64,000 nucleotides of DNA from Acidobacteriota bacterium (GTDB lineage: Bacteria; Acidobacteriota; Vicinamibacteria; Vicinamibacterales; UBA2999). The DNA is taken from NCBI GenBank assembly GCA_009694735.1, contig SHUG01000001.1:45449-109448 (forward strand), given 5' to 3'. The translations under genes were made by a program, and so were the position numbers. A model generated the notes under the pieces. The model was given only the letters and a program-made list of their open reading frames with translations, did not search any database and had not been told where the DNA came from. Positions 30,428 to 41,825 of the stretch are shown piece after piece (position 1 is the first letter of the stretch; each line of letters opens with the position of its first letter).

Positions 30428-31294
30428 TTGAGAAGAGCCATGAAGAATCAGTTAAGCACGTGGATTGTCCTGTCGGCCCTGGTCGTAGCGGTGCCCGCTT
30501 CGGCGCAGGAGGCAGCGACCGCGAAGCCGGTCAACCTGAGCGACATTCGCCATCACATCTACGTGATGGAAGGCGCGCTGGCACGGGCCGTCGACTACGG
30601 CGCCAAGAACCTGAACCGCGAGATCCTGGCCGTGATGCCGGGCGTCTTCATCCTGGCCGGTGAAGCGCAGGCCCGGGGTGTCTACCTGGACGGCTACGGC
30701 GTCTACTTCGACGTGCAGGTGCCGATGATGCGACAGAGCATGATGTGGAGCCTGCGCACCTTGCTCGACCAGGACAATACGGCCGCGCAGATGGCGATCA
30801 GTGACATGCGCAAGATCGGCCAGTCGATCACCGACCCGGCCGCCCGGGCGGCGTTCGAGCGGTCGCTCAAGCAGCTCGAAACCCAGGCCGCGCCAAACAC
30901 GCCGTATGCCCGCACCGGCAATCCGGCCAATCCCCCGGTGACCCCTGGCGTGATCATCCCTGACAGTGCCGCCGCCGGTGTCGTGCCGCCGCGAACGCCG
31001 GTCATCGACAAGGCGTGGGCGCAGGATCCGAATCGCGCCTACACCGAAGCGGTGACGCGCGCGCTGGTGGACGCGATCATCGACTACAGCACGCCGATGG
31101 CGCTTGGTCCCGACCAGTGGCTGACCGTGGCCGCGCGCGACAACGAGGGTCGCGACACCCTCGCACCGCAGGACCCGCTCGAAGAAGTGGTGACGATGAT
31201 TTATCGCATCAAGGGCGCCGACCTGATTGCCTATCGGGCCGGCAAGATCGACCGTGACGAGGCCCGCAAGCGCGTTCAAGTGAGCCAGTTCTAA
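30428..31294 (+). CDS. Secreted hypothetical protein
   Basis: Signal peptide; 288 aa ORF co-directional with the anti-sigma gene. Confidence 0.6.
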   Translation: MRRAMKNQLSTWIVLSALVVAVPASAQEAATAKPVNLSDIRHHIYVMEGALARAVDYGAKNLNREILAVMPGVFILAGEAQARGVYLDGYGVYFDVQVPMMRQSMMWSLRTLLDQDNTAAQMAISDMRKIGQSITDPAARAAFERSLKQLETQAAPNTPYARTGNPANPPVTPGVIIPDSAAAGVVPPRTPVIDKAWAQDPNRAYTEAVTRALVDAIIDYSTPMALGPDQWLTVAARDNEGRDTLAPQDPLEEVVTMIYRIKGADLIAYRAGKIDRDEARKRVQVSQF

Positions 31295-31358
31295 AGGAAC
31301 CTTCTCCGGGTGCTGGTGTCTTAGAATAGCGAAGGCGGATGAAGCCGCCGCGACAGCC

Positions 31359-31895
31359 ATGGAAACCACAACTCCCCGCGTCCCCGTAGTCACCCTCATC
31401 GGTGGCTTGCTGGCCTTCGCCGCCATCATGGCCGGCGTCGTCACCCTGTTGTCCTACGGCTGCGGCGCCTCCGTGGACGCGGTCGCCGCGCTCGAGCCGG
31501 TGGACGTCGTCACCGGCTGGTTCGACGAAGGCATTCTCGAGGACGGCAAGAACAAGCTGGTGCCCAGCGTCAAGTTGAAGCTCCGCAACAAGTCGAACGA
31601 AGAGCTCAAGTCGATCCAGATCAACGCCATTTTCAAGCGCGTCGGCGAGCAGGAAACGTGGGGCGAACATTTTGGCTGGGCCGTGCCCCGCCAGCCGGTG
31701 CTGGCCGGCGGCGCCGAAACCGGTTCGATGGTCATGCGCTCGGCGCTCGGCTACACCGGCGTGCAGCCGCGCATGCAGATGCTGCAGAACAAGGAGTTTG
31801 TCGACGCCAAGGTCGAGATCTTCCTGAAGCAGGGTTCGAAGGTCTGGGCCAAGCTCGCCGAATACCCGATTCAACGACAGCTGCTAACGCGCTAG
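31359..31895 (+). CDS. Membrane-anchored hypothetical protein
   Basis: N-terminal TM TLIGGLLAFAAIMAGVVTLLSYGC; 178 aa. Confidence 0.6.
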   Translation: METTTPRVPVVTLIGGLLAFAAIMAGVVTLLSYGCGASVDAVAALEPVDVVTGWFDEGILEDGKNKLVPSVKLKLRNKSNEELKSIQINAIFKRVGEQETWGEHFGWAVPRQPVLAGGAETGSMVMRSALGYTGVQPRMQMLQNKEFVDAKVEIFLKQGSKVWAKLAEYPIQRQLLTR

Positions 31896-31924
31896 GCAAA
31901 AAACCTCGCCTATAATCGGCGGCT

Positions 31925-33298
31925 ATGGCGAGCTCCGCTGCTTCTTCCACTCTTGAACGCCGCCTCGGTCCGCTTGATGCGGCGGCGATCATCGTCTCCA
32001 ACGTGATCGGCGGAGGCATTCTCTTCACGCCGCCCCTGATCGCGGCCGGCGTGCCCAATCCCTGGCTGTTCCTGGGGATCTGGGTCGCCGGAGGCATCCT
32101 CGCCTTCTGCGGCGCATCCGCCTACGCGGAACTGGCGGCCCTAAGGCCGCGAGCGGGTGGCGAGTACGTTTACCTGCGCGCCGCGTATGGACAGCTCGCC
32201 GGCTTTCTCACCGGCTGGGTGTCGTTCGTCGCCGGCTTTGCCGGGGCCATCGCCGCCCAGTCGATCGTGATGGTGTTCTATCTCGATCGATTCTTCCCCG
32301 GCGCCGCCAATCACACACCGTTCCTGGTGATTCCGCTGCCGTATTTTCCGCTCACCATTTCCCGGCGGACGCTGCTGGCCATTACCGCGGTGGTCGCGCT
32401 GTCGTACGTGCACTACCGCGGGGTCGGTCCTGGCCGGCTGCTGGTGAACTTCCTGGCGGTCCTGAAGGTGTCGGCGCTGCTGATTTTCATTGCCGCCGGC
32501 TTCTCGCTGGGGGCCGGATCGGCGGCCAACATGCAGCAGGTGGCGGGACCGGTGACGGGCTCGTCGTGGCTGTTGGCGCTGCTGGCGGTGATGTTCACGT
32601 ATTCGGGGTGGAACGCCGCGTCGTACATGGCCGAAGAGATTCGCGATCCGGGCCGCAACGTGCCGAAGGCGCTCGCCCTCGGCACCGGCGCGGTGATTGT
32701 GGTCTACCTGCTGTTGAACACCCTGTACTTGTACGTGATGCCGGTCGGTGAACTGGCCCAGGTGCAGGGCAGCGTGCTCGACGTGGTGGCCGACAAGGTG
32801 CTGGGGTCGGCCGCCGGCAACATCATGGGCGTGGTGTCGATCATCAGCCTGCTCGCGAGCGTCAGCGCCAATATCTTTGCCGGGCCGCGTGTCTACTACG
32901 CCATGGCTCGTGACGGGGTGTTCCTGCCGGCCGCCGCGAGAATCCATCCGAGCTACCGCACCCCGTCGACGGCCATCATCGCGCAGGCGATCTGGGCCAG
33001 CATCCTGATCATGTCGGGCTCGGCGGACACGCTGACGACTTACACCGGGTTTGCGGTCACGCTGTTTGCCACCATCGCCGTCGCGGCCGTGTTCGTGCTA
33101 CGCAGCCGCGAGCCGACCGCCGAGCGTCCGTATAGCGCGTGGGGGTATCCGTTCACGCCCGCGCTGTTTGTGGCCGTCGGTACCGCCACGGTGCTGAACG
33201 CGGTCTACACCGCGCCCTACACAACTCTCGCTGGCCTTGCGGTGATGGCCGCTGGCATCCCCCTATACCTCTACTTCGGGCGGCAGAGCTCGAACTAA
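31925..33298 (+). CDS. APC family amino acid permease
   Basis: LDAAAIIVSNVIGGGILFTPPLIA; MFTYSGWNAASYMAEEIRDPGRNVPKAL. Confidence 0.92.
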   Translation: MASSAASSTLERRLGPLDAAAIIVSNVIGGGILFTPPLIAAGVPNPWLFLGIWVAGGILAFCGASAYAELAALRPRAGGEYVYLRAAYGQLAGFLTGWVSFVAGFAGAIAAQSIVMVFYLDRFFPGAANHTPFLVIPLPYFPLTISRRTLLAITAVVALSYVHYRGVGPGRLLVNFLAVLKVSALLIFIAAGFSLGAGSAANMQQVAGPVTGSSWLLALLAVMFTYSGWNAASYMAEEIRDPGRNVPKALALGTGAVIVVYLLLNTLYLYVMPVGELAQVQGSVLDVVADKVLGSAAGNIMGVVSIISLLASVSANIFAGPRVYYAMARDGVFLPAAARIHPSYRTPSTAIIAQAIWASILIMSGSADTLTTYTGFAVTLFATIAVAAVFVLRSREPTAERPYSAWGYPFTPALFVAVGTATVLNAVYTAPYTTLAGLAVMAAGIPLYLYFGRQSSN

Positions 33299-33350
33299 AC
33301 CGGCTGAAACCGCGTCCGATCGACTCCGGGGGGTGTGAGACACTACGGAG

Positions 33351-33887
33351 ATGGAGTCGACGTTCCACGCCACGACGATCCTGGCGGTGCGCCGGGACGG
33401 TCTGGCGGTGCTCGCCGGGGACGGGCAGGTCACGCTCGGCAACACCGTCGTGAAGCAGAATGCCCGCAAGATCCGGCGGCTCTACAACGACAGCATTCTC
33501 GCCGGGTTTGCCGGGTCGGCGGCCGACTCGTTCGCGTTGTTTGCCCGGTTCGAGGCCAAGCTCGAGCAGTATCGCGGCAACCTCGAGCGGTCCGCCGTGG
33601 AGCTGGCCAAGGACTGGCGCACCGATCGCGCGTTGCGCCGGCTCGAAGCCATGCTGATCGTGCTCGACCGCAAGTCGATGTTCCTGCTCTCTGGCACCGG
33701 TGACTTGATCGAACCAGACGATGGCGTCATCGGGATTGGATCGGGCGGCGTCTTCGCGCAGGCCGCGGCGCAGGCGCTGGTGCGCAACACCACGCTGACC
33801 CCCCGGGAGATCGCCGAGCGATCGATGATCATCGCCTCCGAAATCTGCATCTACACGAACAGCAATCTGACGATCGAAGAAATTTAG
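33351..33887 (+). CDS. hslV: ATP-dependent protease subunit HslV
   Basis: [44 protein letters not shown]. Confidence 0.97.
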   Translation: MESTFHATTILAVRRDGLAVLAGDGQVTLGNTVVKQNARKIRRLYNDSILAGFAGSAADSFALFARFEAKLEQYRGNLERSAVELAKDWRTDRALRRLEAMLIVLDRKSMFLLSGTGDLIEPDDGVIGIGSGGVFAQAAAQALVRNTTLTPREIAERSMIIASEICIYTNSNLTIEEI

Positions 33888-35264
33888 ATGTCGATTCCCT
33901 TGCCCGAGCGTTCGGCCACGTTCATCGACTCGCTCACGCCCCAGCAGATCGTCGCCGAACTCGACAAGTACGTCGTCGGTCAGGCCAAGGCGAAGCGGGC
34001 GGTGGCGATCGCCTTGCGCAATCGGCTGCGCCGGCAGAAGCTGCCCGCCGAATTGGCGGAAGACGTGGCGCCCAAGAACATTCTGATGATCGGACCGACC
34101 GGGGTCGGCAAGACCGAGATTGCCCGGCGGCTGGCGCGGCTGGCACAGTCGCCGTTCATCAAGGTGGAAGCGTCGAAGTTCACCGAGGTGGGCTATGTCG
34201 GCCGTGACGTCGAGTCGATGGTCCGCGACCTGGTCGAACTCGCCGTCAAAATGGTGCGCGACGAGCGGATTGAAGAGGTCCGCGTCAAGGCAGAGTTGAA
34301 CACCGAAGAGCGGCTGCTGGACCTGCTGCTGCCGCCGCGACCCGCGGCGCCCGACGAAGACCCCGGCCGCATTCGCGACGAGATGCATGGCACCCGCCAG
34401 CGAATGCGCGAGCAGTTGCGCGAGGGCAAGCTCGACGAACGCGCGGTCGAGATCGACGTGCAGGAGAAGTCGTTCCCGTCGATCGAGTTGATCAGCGGCT
34501 CGTCGATGGAAGAAGTCGGCGTCAACCTCCGCGACATGATGCCGGGGCTGTTCCAGGGCCGGTCCAAGCGGCGGCGCGTGACCGTCGCCGACGCCCGCGA
34601 GCGGCTGACGGGCGAGGAAGAGCAGAAGCTGATCGACATGGAGGCGGTGTCGGCCGCCGCGGTCGAGCGCGTCGAGCAGGCCGGCATCATCTTCGTCGAC
34701 GAGATTGACAAGATCGCCGGCCGCGAGGGCAGTCACGGTCCCGAAGTGAGCCGCGAAGGCGTGCAGCGCGACATTCTGCCGATCGTTGAAGGCACCACCG
34801 TCAACACCAAGCACGGCATGGTGCGCACCGACCACATCCTGTTTATTGCCGCCGGCGCCTTTCACGTCTCGAAGCCGTCGGACCTCATTCCCGAGCTCCA
34901 GGGCCGCTTCCCGATTCGCGTCGAACTCGATGCCCTCGGCCAAGCGGAGTTCGTCCGCATTCTGACCGAACCGAAGAGCGCGCTGATCAAGCAGTACGTC
35001 GCGCTGTTGGCCACCGAGGGCGTCGACCTGAAGTTCACCGAGGACGGCGTCGCCGCGATCGCCGAGTTTGCGACCATCGTCAACGAGCGCACCGAGAACA
35101 TCGGCGCCCGCCGGCTGCACACGGTGATGGAGCGCCTGCTGGACGAAGTGTCGTTCGACGCGCCGACGCTCGCGGACAAGTCGGTTACCATTGATGCAAT
35201 CTACGTGCATCGCATGCTGGCCGATATCGTCAAGAACGAAGACCTGTCCCGATACATCCTGTGA
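33888..35264 (+). CDS. hslU: ATP-dependent protease ATPase subunit HslU
   Basis: [85 protein letters not shown]. Confidence 0.98.
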   Translation: MSIPLPERSATFIDSLTPQQIVAELDKYVVGQAKAKRAVAIALRNRLRRQKLPAELAEDVAPKNILMIGPTGVGKTEIARRLARLAQSPFIKVEASKFTEVGYVGRDVESMVRDLVELAVKMVRDERIEEVRVKAELNTEERLLDLLLPPRPAAPDEDPGRIRDEMHGTRQRMREQLREGKLDERAVEIDVQEKSFPSIELISGSSMEEVGVNLRDMMPGLFQGRSKRRRVTVADARERLTGEEEQKLIDMEAVSAAAVERVEQAGIIFVDEIDKIAGREGSHGPEVSREGVQRDILPIVEGTTVNTKHGMVRTDHILFIAAGAFHVSKPSDLIPELQGRFPIRVELDALGQAEFVRILTEPKSALIKQYVALLATEGVDLKFTEDGVAAIAEFATIVNERTENIGARRLHTVMERLLDEVSFDAPTLADKSVTIDAIYVHRMLADIVKNEDLSRYIL

Positions 35265-35386
35265 CCCTTTCGACTCGCGTCGCCGCAGCGTTACTGCGCC
35301 AACGCTCGCTCAAGGCGGGCGATTCGACTCGCGTCGTCGTGACGCCACTGCGTCGACTCTCACTGAGAGCGAGCGGAGCAGCGGTC

Positions 35387-36793
35387 GTGATCGTAATCAT
35401 GGCCGCCGCCGGGTGCGGCAAGAAGGGCCCGCCGCTGGCGCCATTCGCGCGGGTGCCGGCGCCGGTCGCGTCGGTGGCCGGCGTGCGAATCGGTAGCGAG
35501 GTGTATCTGTCGTTTCCGGTGCCGCAGACCAATGCCGACGGGGAAAAGCCGGTCGAGATTGCCTCGCTGGAGGTCTACGCGGTCACGGCGGTCAAGGCCC
35601 CTGATCCCAGCGACAAGAGGCACCTTGCGCTCGCGACCCTGGTCGCGAGCGTGCCGGTCAGGCCAATCCTGCCTGAGTTGCCTCCCGTGCCGGAGGGCTC
35701 GCCGCTGGTGGCCATCGCTCTGCCGCCAGGAGTAGACCGCGCGGCCACCGCCGTCGTCAGGGAAGAAATTAACACGGCAGCACTGGCGCCCATCGAGTTG
35801 CCATTGACGAAGGCCGAGCAAGCGTTGCGGAAAGCGCTGGCAGAAACGCCGCAAGCGGAGACCGAGATGGTCGCCGGGCCCCTGGTGGCGCCGCCGCCGA
35901 CCGAGCTGCCGCATCGCTATTACTTTGTGGTGGGGATCAGTCCCAGGGGCCGCAAGTCGGCCGCGTCGACGCCGATCGCGGTGCCGCTTGATACCGGCAG
36001 CTCCGCTCCCGGCGCGCCCGTGGTGACCTACACGGAATCGGCGATGACGATCGTGTGGGTACCGCCACCGGACGCGCGCCAGTCAACGATGCCGCTGCCA
36101 GGCGCTGTGGTGCCCGCCAGTGTTTCGCCCGCCAATGTTTCGCCCGGAAACACGAGTCCGGCGGCCGTTCCGGCCGGTGGCCCGGTCACTGCCGTGGCGG
36201 TGAACCTGACGCCAGCGGCACCCGTTCGGCCCGTGTTGCCAGCCAAGTCCTTGAGTTTCGATACTGAAGCCACGACCTATCAACTCTACGAGGTGCCGAC
36301 AGTCACTGAGGAGCCCGATCCGTTTGGGCTGACGCTGCCGAAGCCGCTCACGCCGGCCGCACTGGCGGTGACCGAACATGTCCTTCCGGCCATGACTTTT
36401 GGGGTGGAGCGGTGTTTCTTTGTTCGCGGAGTGGACAAGGTGTTTGGCGTCGTCGTGCAGAGTGCGGCGTCACCGACGACCTGCGTGACCCCGACTGATA
36501 CGTTCCCGCCCGCCGCGCCGCTTTCGCTGGCGGCGATCGTCGGCGACGGCATCATCAGCCTGATCTGGGAACCCAATAGCGAGAGCGACCTTGCCGGGTA
36601 CCTGGTCTTGCGCGGCGACGCGCCTGGTGACACACTCCGGGCGGTCACGCCGGAGCCGGTGATCGCCACCACCTGGCGCGACACGACCGTGCGCCCGGGC
36701 TCACGCTATGTGTACGTGGTGGTGGCGGTCGATCGCGCCACTCCGCGGAATGTCAGCGCGCAGTCAAACCGGGTCGAAGAGACCGCGCGATAA
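35387..36793 (+). CDS. Lipoprotein with LptM/YifL-like CGKKGPP N-terminus and C-terminal fibronectin type III-like domain
   Basis: VIVIMAAAGCGKKGPPLAPFARVPAP; ISLIWEPNSESDLAGYLVLRG...YVYVVVAVDRATPRNVSAQSN; ORF track opens at 35261. Confidence 0.7.
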   Translation: MIVIMAAAGCGKKGPPLAPFARVPAPVASVAGVRIGSEVYLSFPVPQTNADGEKPVEIASLEVYAVTAVKAPDPSDKRHLALATLVASVPVRPILPELPPVPEGSPLVAIALPPGVDRAATAVVREEINTAALAPIELPLTKAEQALRKALAETPQAETEMVAGPLVAPPPTELPHRYYFVVGISPRGRKSAASTPIAVPLDTGSSAPGAPVVTYTESAMTIVWVPPPDARQSTMPLPGAVVPASVSPANVSPGNTSPAAVPAGGPVTAVAVNLTPAAPVRPVLPAKSLSFDTEATTYQLYEVPTVTEEPDPFGLTLPKPLTPAALAVTEHVLPAMTFGVERCFFVRGVDKVFGVVVQSAASPTTCVTPTDTFPPAAPLSLAAIVGDGIISLIWEPNSESDLAGYLVLRGDAPGDTLRAVTPEPVIATTWRDTTVRPGSRYVYVVVAVDRATPRNVSAQSNRVEETAR

Positions 36794-36800
36794 ACAAGAA

Positions 36801-36856
36801 GGCTTGAGACTTGAGGCTTGAAAGCCAAGCCCCAGGCCCCAGGTCCCAAGACGTGA
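36801..36856. repeat. 7-bp-period array upstream of the FAH-family gene
   Basis: ggcttga gacttga ggcttga aagccaa gccccag gccccag gtcccaa gacgtga. Confidence 0.75.
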
Positions 36857-36861
36857 GGAAC

Positions 36862-37617
36862 ATGGATCGCATCTATCGAGTGAAGCAGGGGATGGGCGGG
36901 CGCTACGCGGTTGAGCGGGGCGGCAACCTGTTCTGGTTGCAAGGCGAGGTCTTCGGCACCTATCAACCCGGGGAAGAAATTCCGGCGGGCGCGGCGCTCA
37001 AGTTCCTGGCGCCGGTACAGCCGTCGATCGTGGTTTGCATCGGCTTGAACTACAAGGACCACGCCGCGGAGATGAAGAAGAAGCTCCCCGACGAGCCGCT
37101 GGTGTTCCTGAAGCCAGCGACGACTGTGATCGGGCCGGATGAACCGATTCGGCTCCCGGACTGGGCCGGCCGGATTGAGCATGAAGCCGAAATGGCGGTG
37201 GTGATCGGCAAGCGCGCCTCGCAGGTGAAGGCCGTTGACGCCATGGCTTACATTCTCGGTGTTACCTGCCTGTGCGACGTGACGGCGCGCGAGCTGCAAG
37301 TCACGGACGTGCAGTATTCGCGCGCCAAAGGCTTCGACACCTTTGCTCCCCTCGGCCCCTGCATTGCGGTGGGCCTCGATCCGTCCGCGCTCGAGATCGA
37401 AGGCTGGGTGAACGGCGAGCGGCGTCACCACTCGAACACCCGCGAGTTGATCTTCCCGGTGCCGTACCTGGTTGAACACGTCTCGCGCTTCATGACCCTG
37501 CAGCCGGGCGACGTGATCACGACGGGCACGCCGTCCGGGGTCGGCCCGCTGGTGCCCGGCGACCGCATGATGGTGAAGCTCGAAGGCGTGGGCTCGCTCA
37601 GCAACCCCTGCCGATGA
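36862..37617 (+). CDS. Fumarylacetoacetate hydrolase family protein
   Basis: [42 protein letters not shown]...[14 protein letters not shown]. Confidence 0.94.
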   Translation: MDRIYRVKQGMGGRYAVERGGNLFWLQGEVFGTYQPGEEIPAGAALKFLAPVQPSIVVCIGLNYKDHAAEMKKKLPDEPLVFLKPATTVIGPDEPIRLPDWAGRIEHEAEMAVVIGKRASQVKAVDAMAYILGVTCLCDVTARELQVTDVQYSRAKGFDTFAPLGPCIAVGLDPSALEIEGWVNGERRHHSNTRELIFPVPYLVEHVSRFMTLQPGDVITTGTPSGVGPLVPGDRMMVKLEGVGSLSNPCR

Positions 37618-39155
37618 ACCCTGTCGATCGACTGCGAGAACGCGAGCGCCTGGCGGAACTTGGTGGCGGCGAAGCCCGGCTCCAGAAGCAGCACGAGCAG
37701 GGCAAGCTCACCGCGCGCGAACGCATGACCCGGCTGTTCGATCCTGGCACGTTCGAGGAGGTCGACAAGTTGGTCACGCACCGCTGCCAGGACTTCGGCA
37801 TGGAACAGCAGATCGTGCCCGGCGACGGCGTGGTCACCGGCCACGGCCGCATCCATGGCCGCGTGGCCTACGCCTTCGCGCAGGACTTCACGGTGTTCGG
37901 CGGCTCGCTCTCGGAAACCAACGCCGCGAAAATCTGCAAGGTCATGGACATGGCGGTCCGCAACGGCGCGCCGGTCGTTGGCCTGAACGACTCCGGCGGA
38001 GCGCGCATCCAGGAGGGCGTGGTCTCGCTCGGCGGCTACTCGGATATTTTCCTGCGCAACACGCTGGCTTCGGGCGTCGTGCCGCAGATTTCCGCCATCA
38101 TGGGCCCCTGCGCCGGTGGCGCGGTCTATTCGCCGGCCATCACCGACTTCATCGTGATGGTCAAGCACACCAGTTACATGTTCGTGACCGGGCCGGACGT
38201 GATCAAGACCGTCACCCACGAGGACGTCACCAAGGAAGACCTGGGCGGCGCGATGACGCACAACGAGAAGAGCGGCGTCGCGCACTTCGCAGTGGAGGAT
38301 GATGCCGAATGTCTGGCGCTGATCCGCGAGCTGCTGTCATTCATGCCCGGCAACAACCTCGACGATCCGCCACGCCAGCCCACCGACGATCCCGACGACC
38401 GCGAAGACGACGCTCTCGACACGCTCGTACCGGCGGCACCCAACCAGCCGTACGACATGCTGGACCTGATCCACACAATTGCGGATGACGGCTACTTCCT
38501 GGAAGTGCATCAGCACTACGCCCGCAACCTGCTGGTCGGGTTCGCGCGACTGGGCGGACGGCCAGTCGGCATTGTCGCCAACCAGCCCGCGTACCTCGCG
38601 GGGACGCTCGACATCAACGCCTCGGTCAAGGGCGCGCGCTTCGTCCGGTTCTGCGACGCCTTCAACATTCCGCTGATCACCTTCGAGGACGTGCCCGGGT
38701 TCCTGCCCGGCACGGTGCAGGAGTACGGCGGCATCATTCGTCACGGCGCCAAGCTGCTCTACGCCTTTGCCGAAGCCACGGTGCCAAAGATCACGGTGAT
38801 CACGCGCAAGGCCTATGGCGGGGCGTATTGCGTGATGGCCAGCAAGCACCTCCGCACCGACTTCAACTACGCGTGGCCGAGCGCGGAGATTGCCGTGATG
38901 GGCGCCGAAGGCGCGGTCAACATCCTCTACAAGCGCGAGATCGAGAAAGCAGCCGACCCCGCCGCCATGCGGGCGCAGAAGATCGCCGAGTTCCGCGAAC
39001 GATTCGCCAGCCCGTACGTGGCCGCCGAGCGTGGCTATGTCGACGAAGTGATCCTGCCGCGGACGACGCGCGCCAAGCTGGTGCAGGCGCTGGCGACGCT
39101 CGACCACAAGCGTGACAAGAACCCGCCGAAGAAACATGGCAACATTCCGCTCTAG
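37614..39155 (+). CDS. Acyl-CoA carboxylase carboxyltransferase subunit (propionyl/methylmalonyl-CoA type)
   Basis: [66 protein letters not shown]. Confidence 0.95.
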   Translation: MNPVDRLRERERLAELGGGEARLQKQHEQGKLTARERMTRLFDPGTFEEVDKLVTHRCQDFGMEQQIVPGDGVVTGHGRIHGRVAYAFAQDFTVFGGSLSETNAAKICKVMDMAVRNGAPVVGLNDSGGARIQEGVVSLGGYSDIFLRNTLASGVVPQISAIMGPCAGGAVYSPAITDFIVMVKHTSYMFVTGPDVIKTVTHEDVTKEDLGGAMTHNEKSGVAHFAVEDDAECLALIRELLSFMPGNNLDDPPRQPTDDPDDREDDALDTLVPAAPNQPYDMLDLIHTIADDGYFLEVHQHYARNLLVGFARLGGRPVGIVANQPAYLAGTLDINASVKGARFVRFCDAFNIPLITFEDVPGFLPGTVQEYGGIIRHGAKLLYAFAEATVPKITVITRKAYGGAYCVMASKHLRTDFNYAWPSAEIAVMGAEGAVNILYKREIEKAADPAAMRAQKIAEFRERFASPYVAAERGYVDEVILPRTTRAKLVQALATLDHKRDKNPPKKHGNIPL

Positions 39156-39537
39156 CGTTCTGGTTGCGATCATCTTCGCGAATTTGGCCTGCGTGCGCGC
39201 GGCAGATACGCCCGAATCGCCCCCGGCGGGCGCTGGTCCCCAGCCATCGGTCACGACGCAGCCGTCGATTGAGCATGTCTCGCCCCGGCGCGACTCGGTC
39301 GGCCCTCAGCCGAAGGCGTTCGAGTGGACGGCCGTCTCAGGCGCCGAGGGCTATGCCTTGTTGTTGGTCAATGAGATCGACATCGAGCAGTGGGAAGTGA
39401 CGGTTCAGGGCACATCGGTGGGAGTGCCGAAGGAACTCGTCCTCGACTCCGGCACGTACTACTGGGCCGTCGGTGCATTCCGAGAGGGTCGCCAAGTGGC
39501 CTATTCCGGGCGGTCGGCGTTCGTCGTGTTGAAGTAA
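39136..39537 (+). CDS. Secreted or lipoprotein hypothetical
   Basis: [44 protein letters not shown]...[11 protein letters not shown]. Confidence 0.6.
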   Translation: MATFRSSVLVAIIFANLACVRAADTPESPPAGAGPQPSVTTQPSIEHVSPRRDSVGPQPKAFEWTAVSGAEGYALLLVNEIDIEQWEVTVQGTSVGVPKELVLDSGTYYWAVGAFREGRQVAYSGRSAFVVLK

Positions 39538-39540
39538 CGG

Positions 39541-40203
39541 ATGCGGTTTCGCCCTCGCGCCGTGATCCTCGACATCGACGGCACCATCGTCGACAACATG
39601 GCGCTGCACGCGGAGGCCTTCGCCGTGTTCGCGCAGCGGCACGGCTTGCCGGCGTTAACGCCAGCCGATCGCGCTCGGCTTGATGGCCGGCGCAACAGCG
39701 AGATCTTTCCGATTCTCTTCGCCCGCGACGTGCCGCGTGGCGAGTGGCAGGCGTATGAGGCCGAGAAAGAAGGTCTCTATCGCGAGCTGTCGCGCGGCCG
39801 CTTGCAGCCCATGACGGGACTGTCGCGCCTGCTGGCGCGGCTGGCCGCCGCCGCCATTCCGCTGGCGCTGGCGACGTCAGCGCCAGAGCCAAACGTCGTG
39901 CACACCCTCGCCGAGATCGGCCTCGCCGGCGAGTTCCCGATCATCGTCCGCGGTGACCAGGTGGCGCGCGGCAAGCCGGCTCCGGACGTGTTCGCAGAGG
40001 CCGCCCGCCGGCTCGACGTCGCTCCGGGCGATTGCCTGGTATTCGAAGACGCGCCGATGGGGATCGTGGCGGCGCAGGCGGCCGGCATGCCAGTGGTGGC
40101 GTTGACCACCAGCTTCACGGCCGCGCATTTCGCGACACTGCAGCCGCCCCCCTCGGCGATCTGCGTCGACTTCGACGACTTTCTCGACCGTCACTACTCG
40201 TAG
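39541..40203 (+). CDS. HAD superfamily hydrolase (beta-phosphoglucomutase-like)
   Basis: RAVILDIDGTIVDNMALHAEAFAVFAQRHG; CLVFEDAPMGIVAAQAAGMPVVAL. Confidence 0.9.
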   Translation: MRFRPRAVILDIDGTIVDNMALHAEAFAVFAQRHGLPALTPADRARLDGRRNSEIFPILFARDVPRGEWQAYEAEKEGLYRELSRGRLQPMTGLSRLLARLAAAAIPLALATSAPEPNVVHTLAEIGLAGEFPIIVRGDQVARGKPAPDVFAEAARRLDVAPGDCLVFEDAPMGIVAAQAAGMPVVALTTSFTAAHFATLQPPPSAICVDFDDFLDRHYS

Positions 40204-40313
40204 CAGCTGCCGATTTCGCGCGGCGCACCGCCGCCCGCGCGCCCCATTCTTCAGCTGCCGGCAGCCCTGCCAGTACAACCTCTAACTGATAGAATCGGGA
40301 GCGGTTCGGTCTG

Positions 40314-41825
40314 ATGAAGAAAATTCTAATCGCCAATCGGGGTGAGATCGCCGTGCGAGTGATCCGCGCCTGCCGCGACATGGGCATTGACACGGTGGCC
40401 ATTTATTCCGAATGCGATCGCGCGGCCCTGCACGTGCGGCTCGCGGACGAGGCGTGGCCCGTCGGTCCGAGCGCGCCGCGCGAGAGCTACCTCCGCATCG
40501 ACACGATTATCGACGTGGCCAAAAAGTCCGGCGCCGACGGCGTGCATCCCGGGTACGGCTTTCTTGCCGAGAACCACGACTTCGCCGCGGCTTGCCGAGG
40601 GGCGGGATTGGTGTTCATCGGTCCGTCGCCCGAAGCGATTACCCTGATGGGTAGCAAGACCGCCGCCCGTCAGGCGGCGATCAAGGCCGGTGTGCCGGTC
40701 GTGCCGGGAACGGAGGAGCCGCTCAACGAGCAGACCTCCGATGCCGAAGTGTTGGCCGTGGCTGAGCGGATTGGCTACCCGCTCATGCTCAAGGCCGTCG
40801 CCGGTGGCGGCGGCAAGGGCATGCGCATGGTAGCGATGGCGGCCGAACTGCCGGCGGCGTTGCGCGCGGCCCGGTCGGAAGCGCTGTCGGCCTTTGGCGA
40901 CGGCGCCGTGTATCTCGAGCGCCGCATTCTCGCGCCCCGGCACATCGAAGTGCAACTGCTCGGCGATCACTACGGCACCGTGCTCCCGTTTGTCGAGCGC
41001 GAATGTTCCATCCAGCGTCGCCACCAGAAAGTGGTCGAAGAAAGCCCGTCGCTGTCGGTGTCGCCGGAGTTGCGCCGGCGGATGACGTCGGCCGCGGCGG
41101 CCGTGGCCAGGACGGTGGGCTACACCAATGCCGGAACCATTGAGTTCCTGCTTGACGCTGACGGGTCGTTCTACTTCCTCGAGATGAACACCCGGCTCCA
41201 GGTGGAGCATCCGGTTACCGAGATGGTGACGGGCGTGGATCTCGTTCAGTGGCAGATTCGCATCGCCCGTGGCGAGCGGTTGGACCTGATTCCCGAATCG
41301 TTGCTGGTGCCCAGGGCGCACGCGATCGAATGCCGCATCTATGCCGAGGATCCCGACAACGGCTTCCTGCCGTCGCCTGGCCGCATTCAGGGTCTGCGCG
41401 TGCCGCAGGGTCCCGGCGTGCGCGACGACAGCGGCGCGTATGAAGGCGGCGAGGTGCCGATTTTCTACGACCCGATGATCTCCAAGCTGATTACCTGGGG
41501 TGAGACGCGCGACCATGCCATTGCGCGAATGAAGCGGGCGCTGGCGGAATACCAGGTGCGCGGCATTCGGACCACCATCCCGTTCTTCCAGTGGCTCCTG
41601 GAAGACGAGGATTTCAAGGCCGCGCGTTTCGACACCACCTTTATCGATCGCAAGATGGGCACGCCTGGCAGCGGTCCGCTGCAGGCGATCGCTGCCGCGC
41701 ACGAAGAGCTGGCGGTGATTGCCGCAGCCGTGCACATGTTCGCCCGCTCCCCGGCCACCGTTGCTGCCAGCTCGGCGCCGGTGAGCCGGTGGCAGCAGGC
41801 CGGCCGCGAGGAGGCGTTGCGATGA
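40314..41825 (+). CDS. accC: Biotin carboxylase subunit of acyl/acetyl-CoA carboxylase
   Basis: KKILIANRGEIAVRVIRACRDMGIDTVAIYSECDR; FYFLEMNTRLQVEHPVTEMVTGVDLVQWQIRIA. Confidence 0.95.
   Translation: MKKILIANRGEIAVRVIRACRDMGIDTVAIYSECDRAALHVRLADEAWPVGPSAPRESYLRIDTIIDVAKKSGADGVHPGYGFLAENHDFAAACRGAGLVFIGPSPEAITLMGSKTAARQAAIKAGVPVVPGTEEPLNEQTSDAEVLAVAERIGYPLMLKAVAGGGGKGMRMVAMAAELPAALRAARSEALSAFGDGAVYLERRILAPRHIEVQLLGDHYGTVLPFVERECSIQRRHQKVVEESPSLSVSPELRRRMTSAAAAVARTVGYTNAGTIEFLLDADGSFYFLEMNTRLQVEHPVTEMVTGVDLVQWQIRIARGERLDLIPESLLVPRAHAIECRIYAEDPDNGFLPSPGRIQGLRVPQGPGVRDDSGAYEGGEVPIFYDPMISKLITWGETRDHAIARMKRALAEYQVRGIRTTIPFFQWLLEDEDFKAARFDTTFIDRKMGTPGSGPLQAIAAAHEELAVIAAAVHMFARSPATVAASSAPVSRWQQAGREEALR

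Noticed and set aside
33153-35210. 685-aa minus-strand ORF opposite hslV/hslU
   Set aside because: Antisense artefact; low-complexity translation with no recognisable family.
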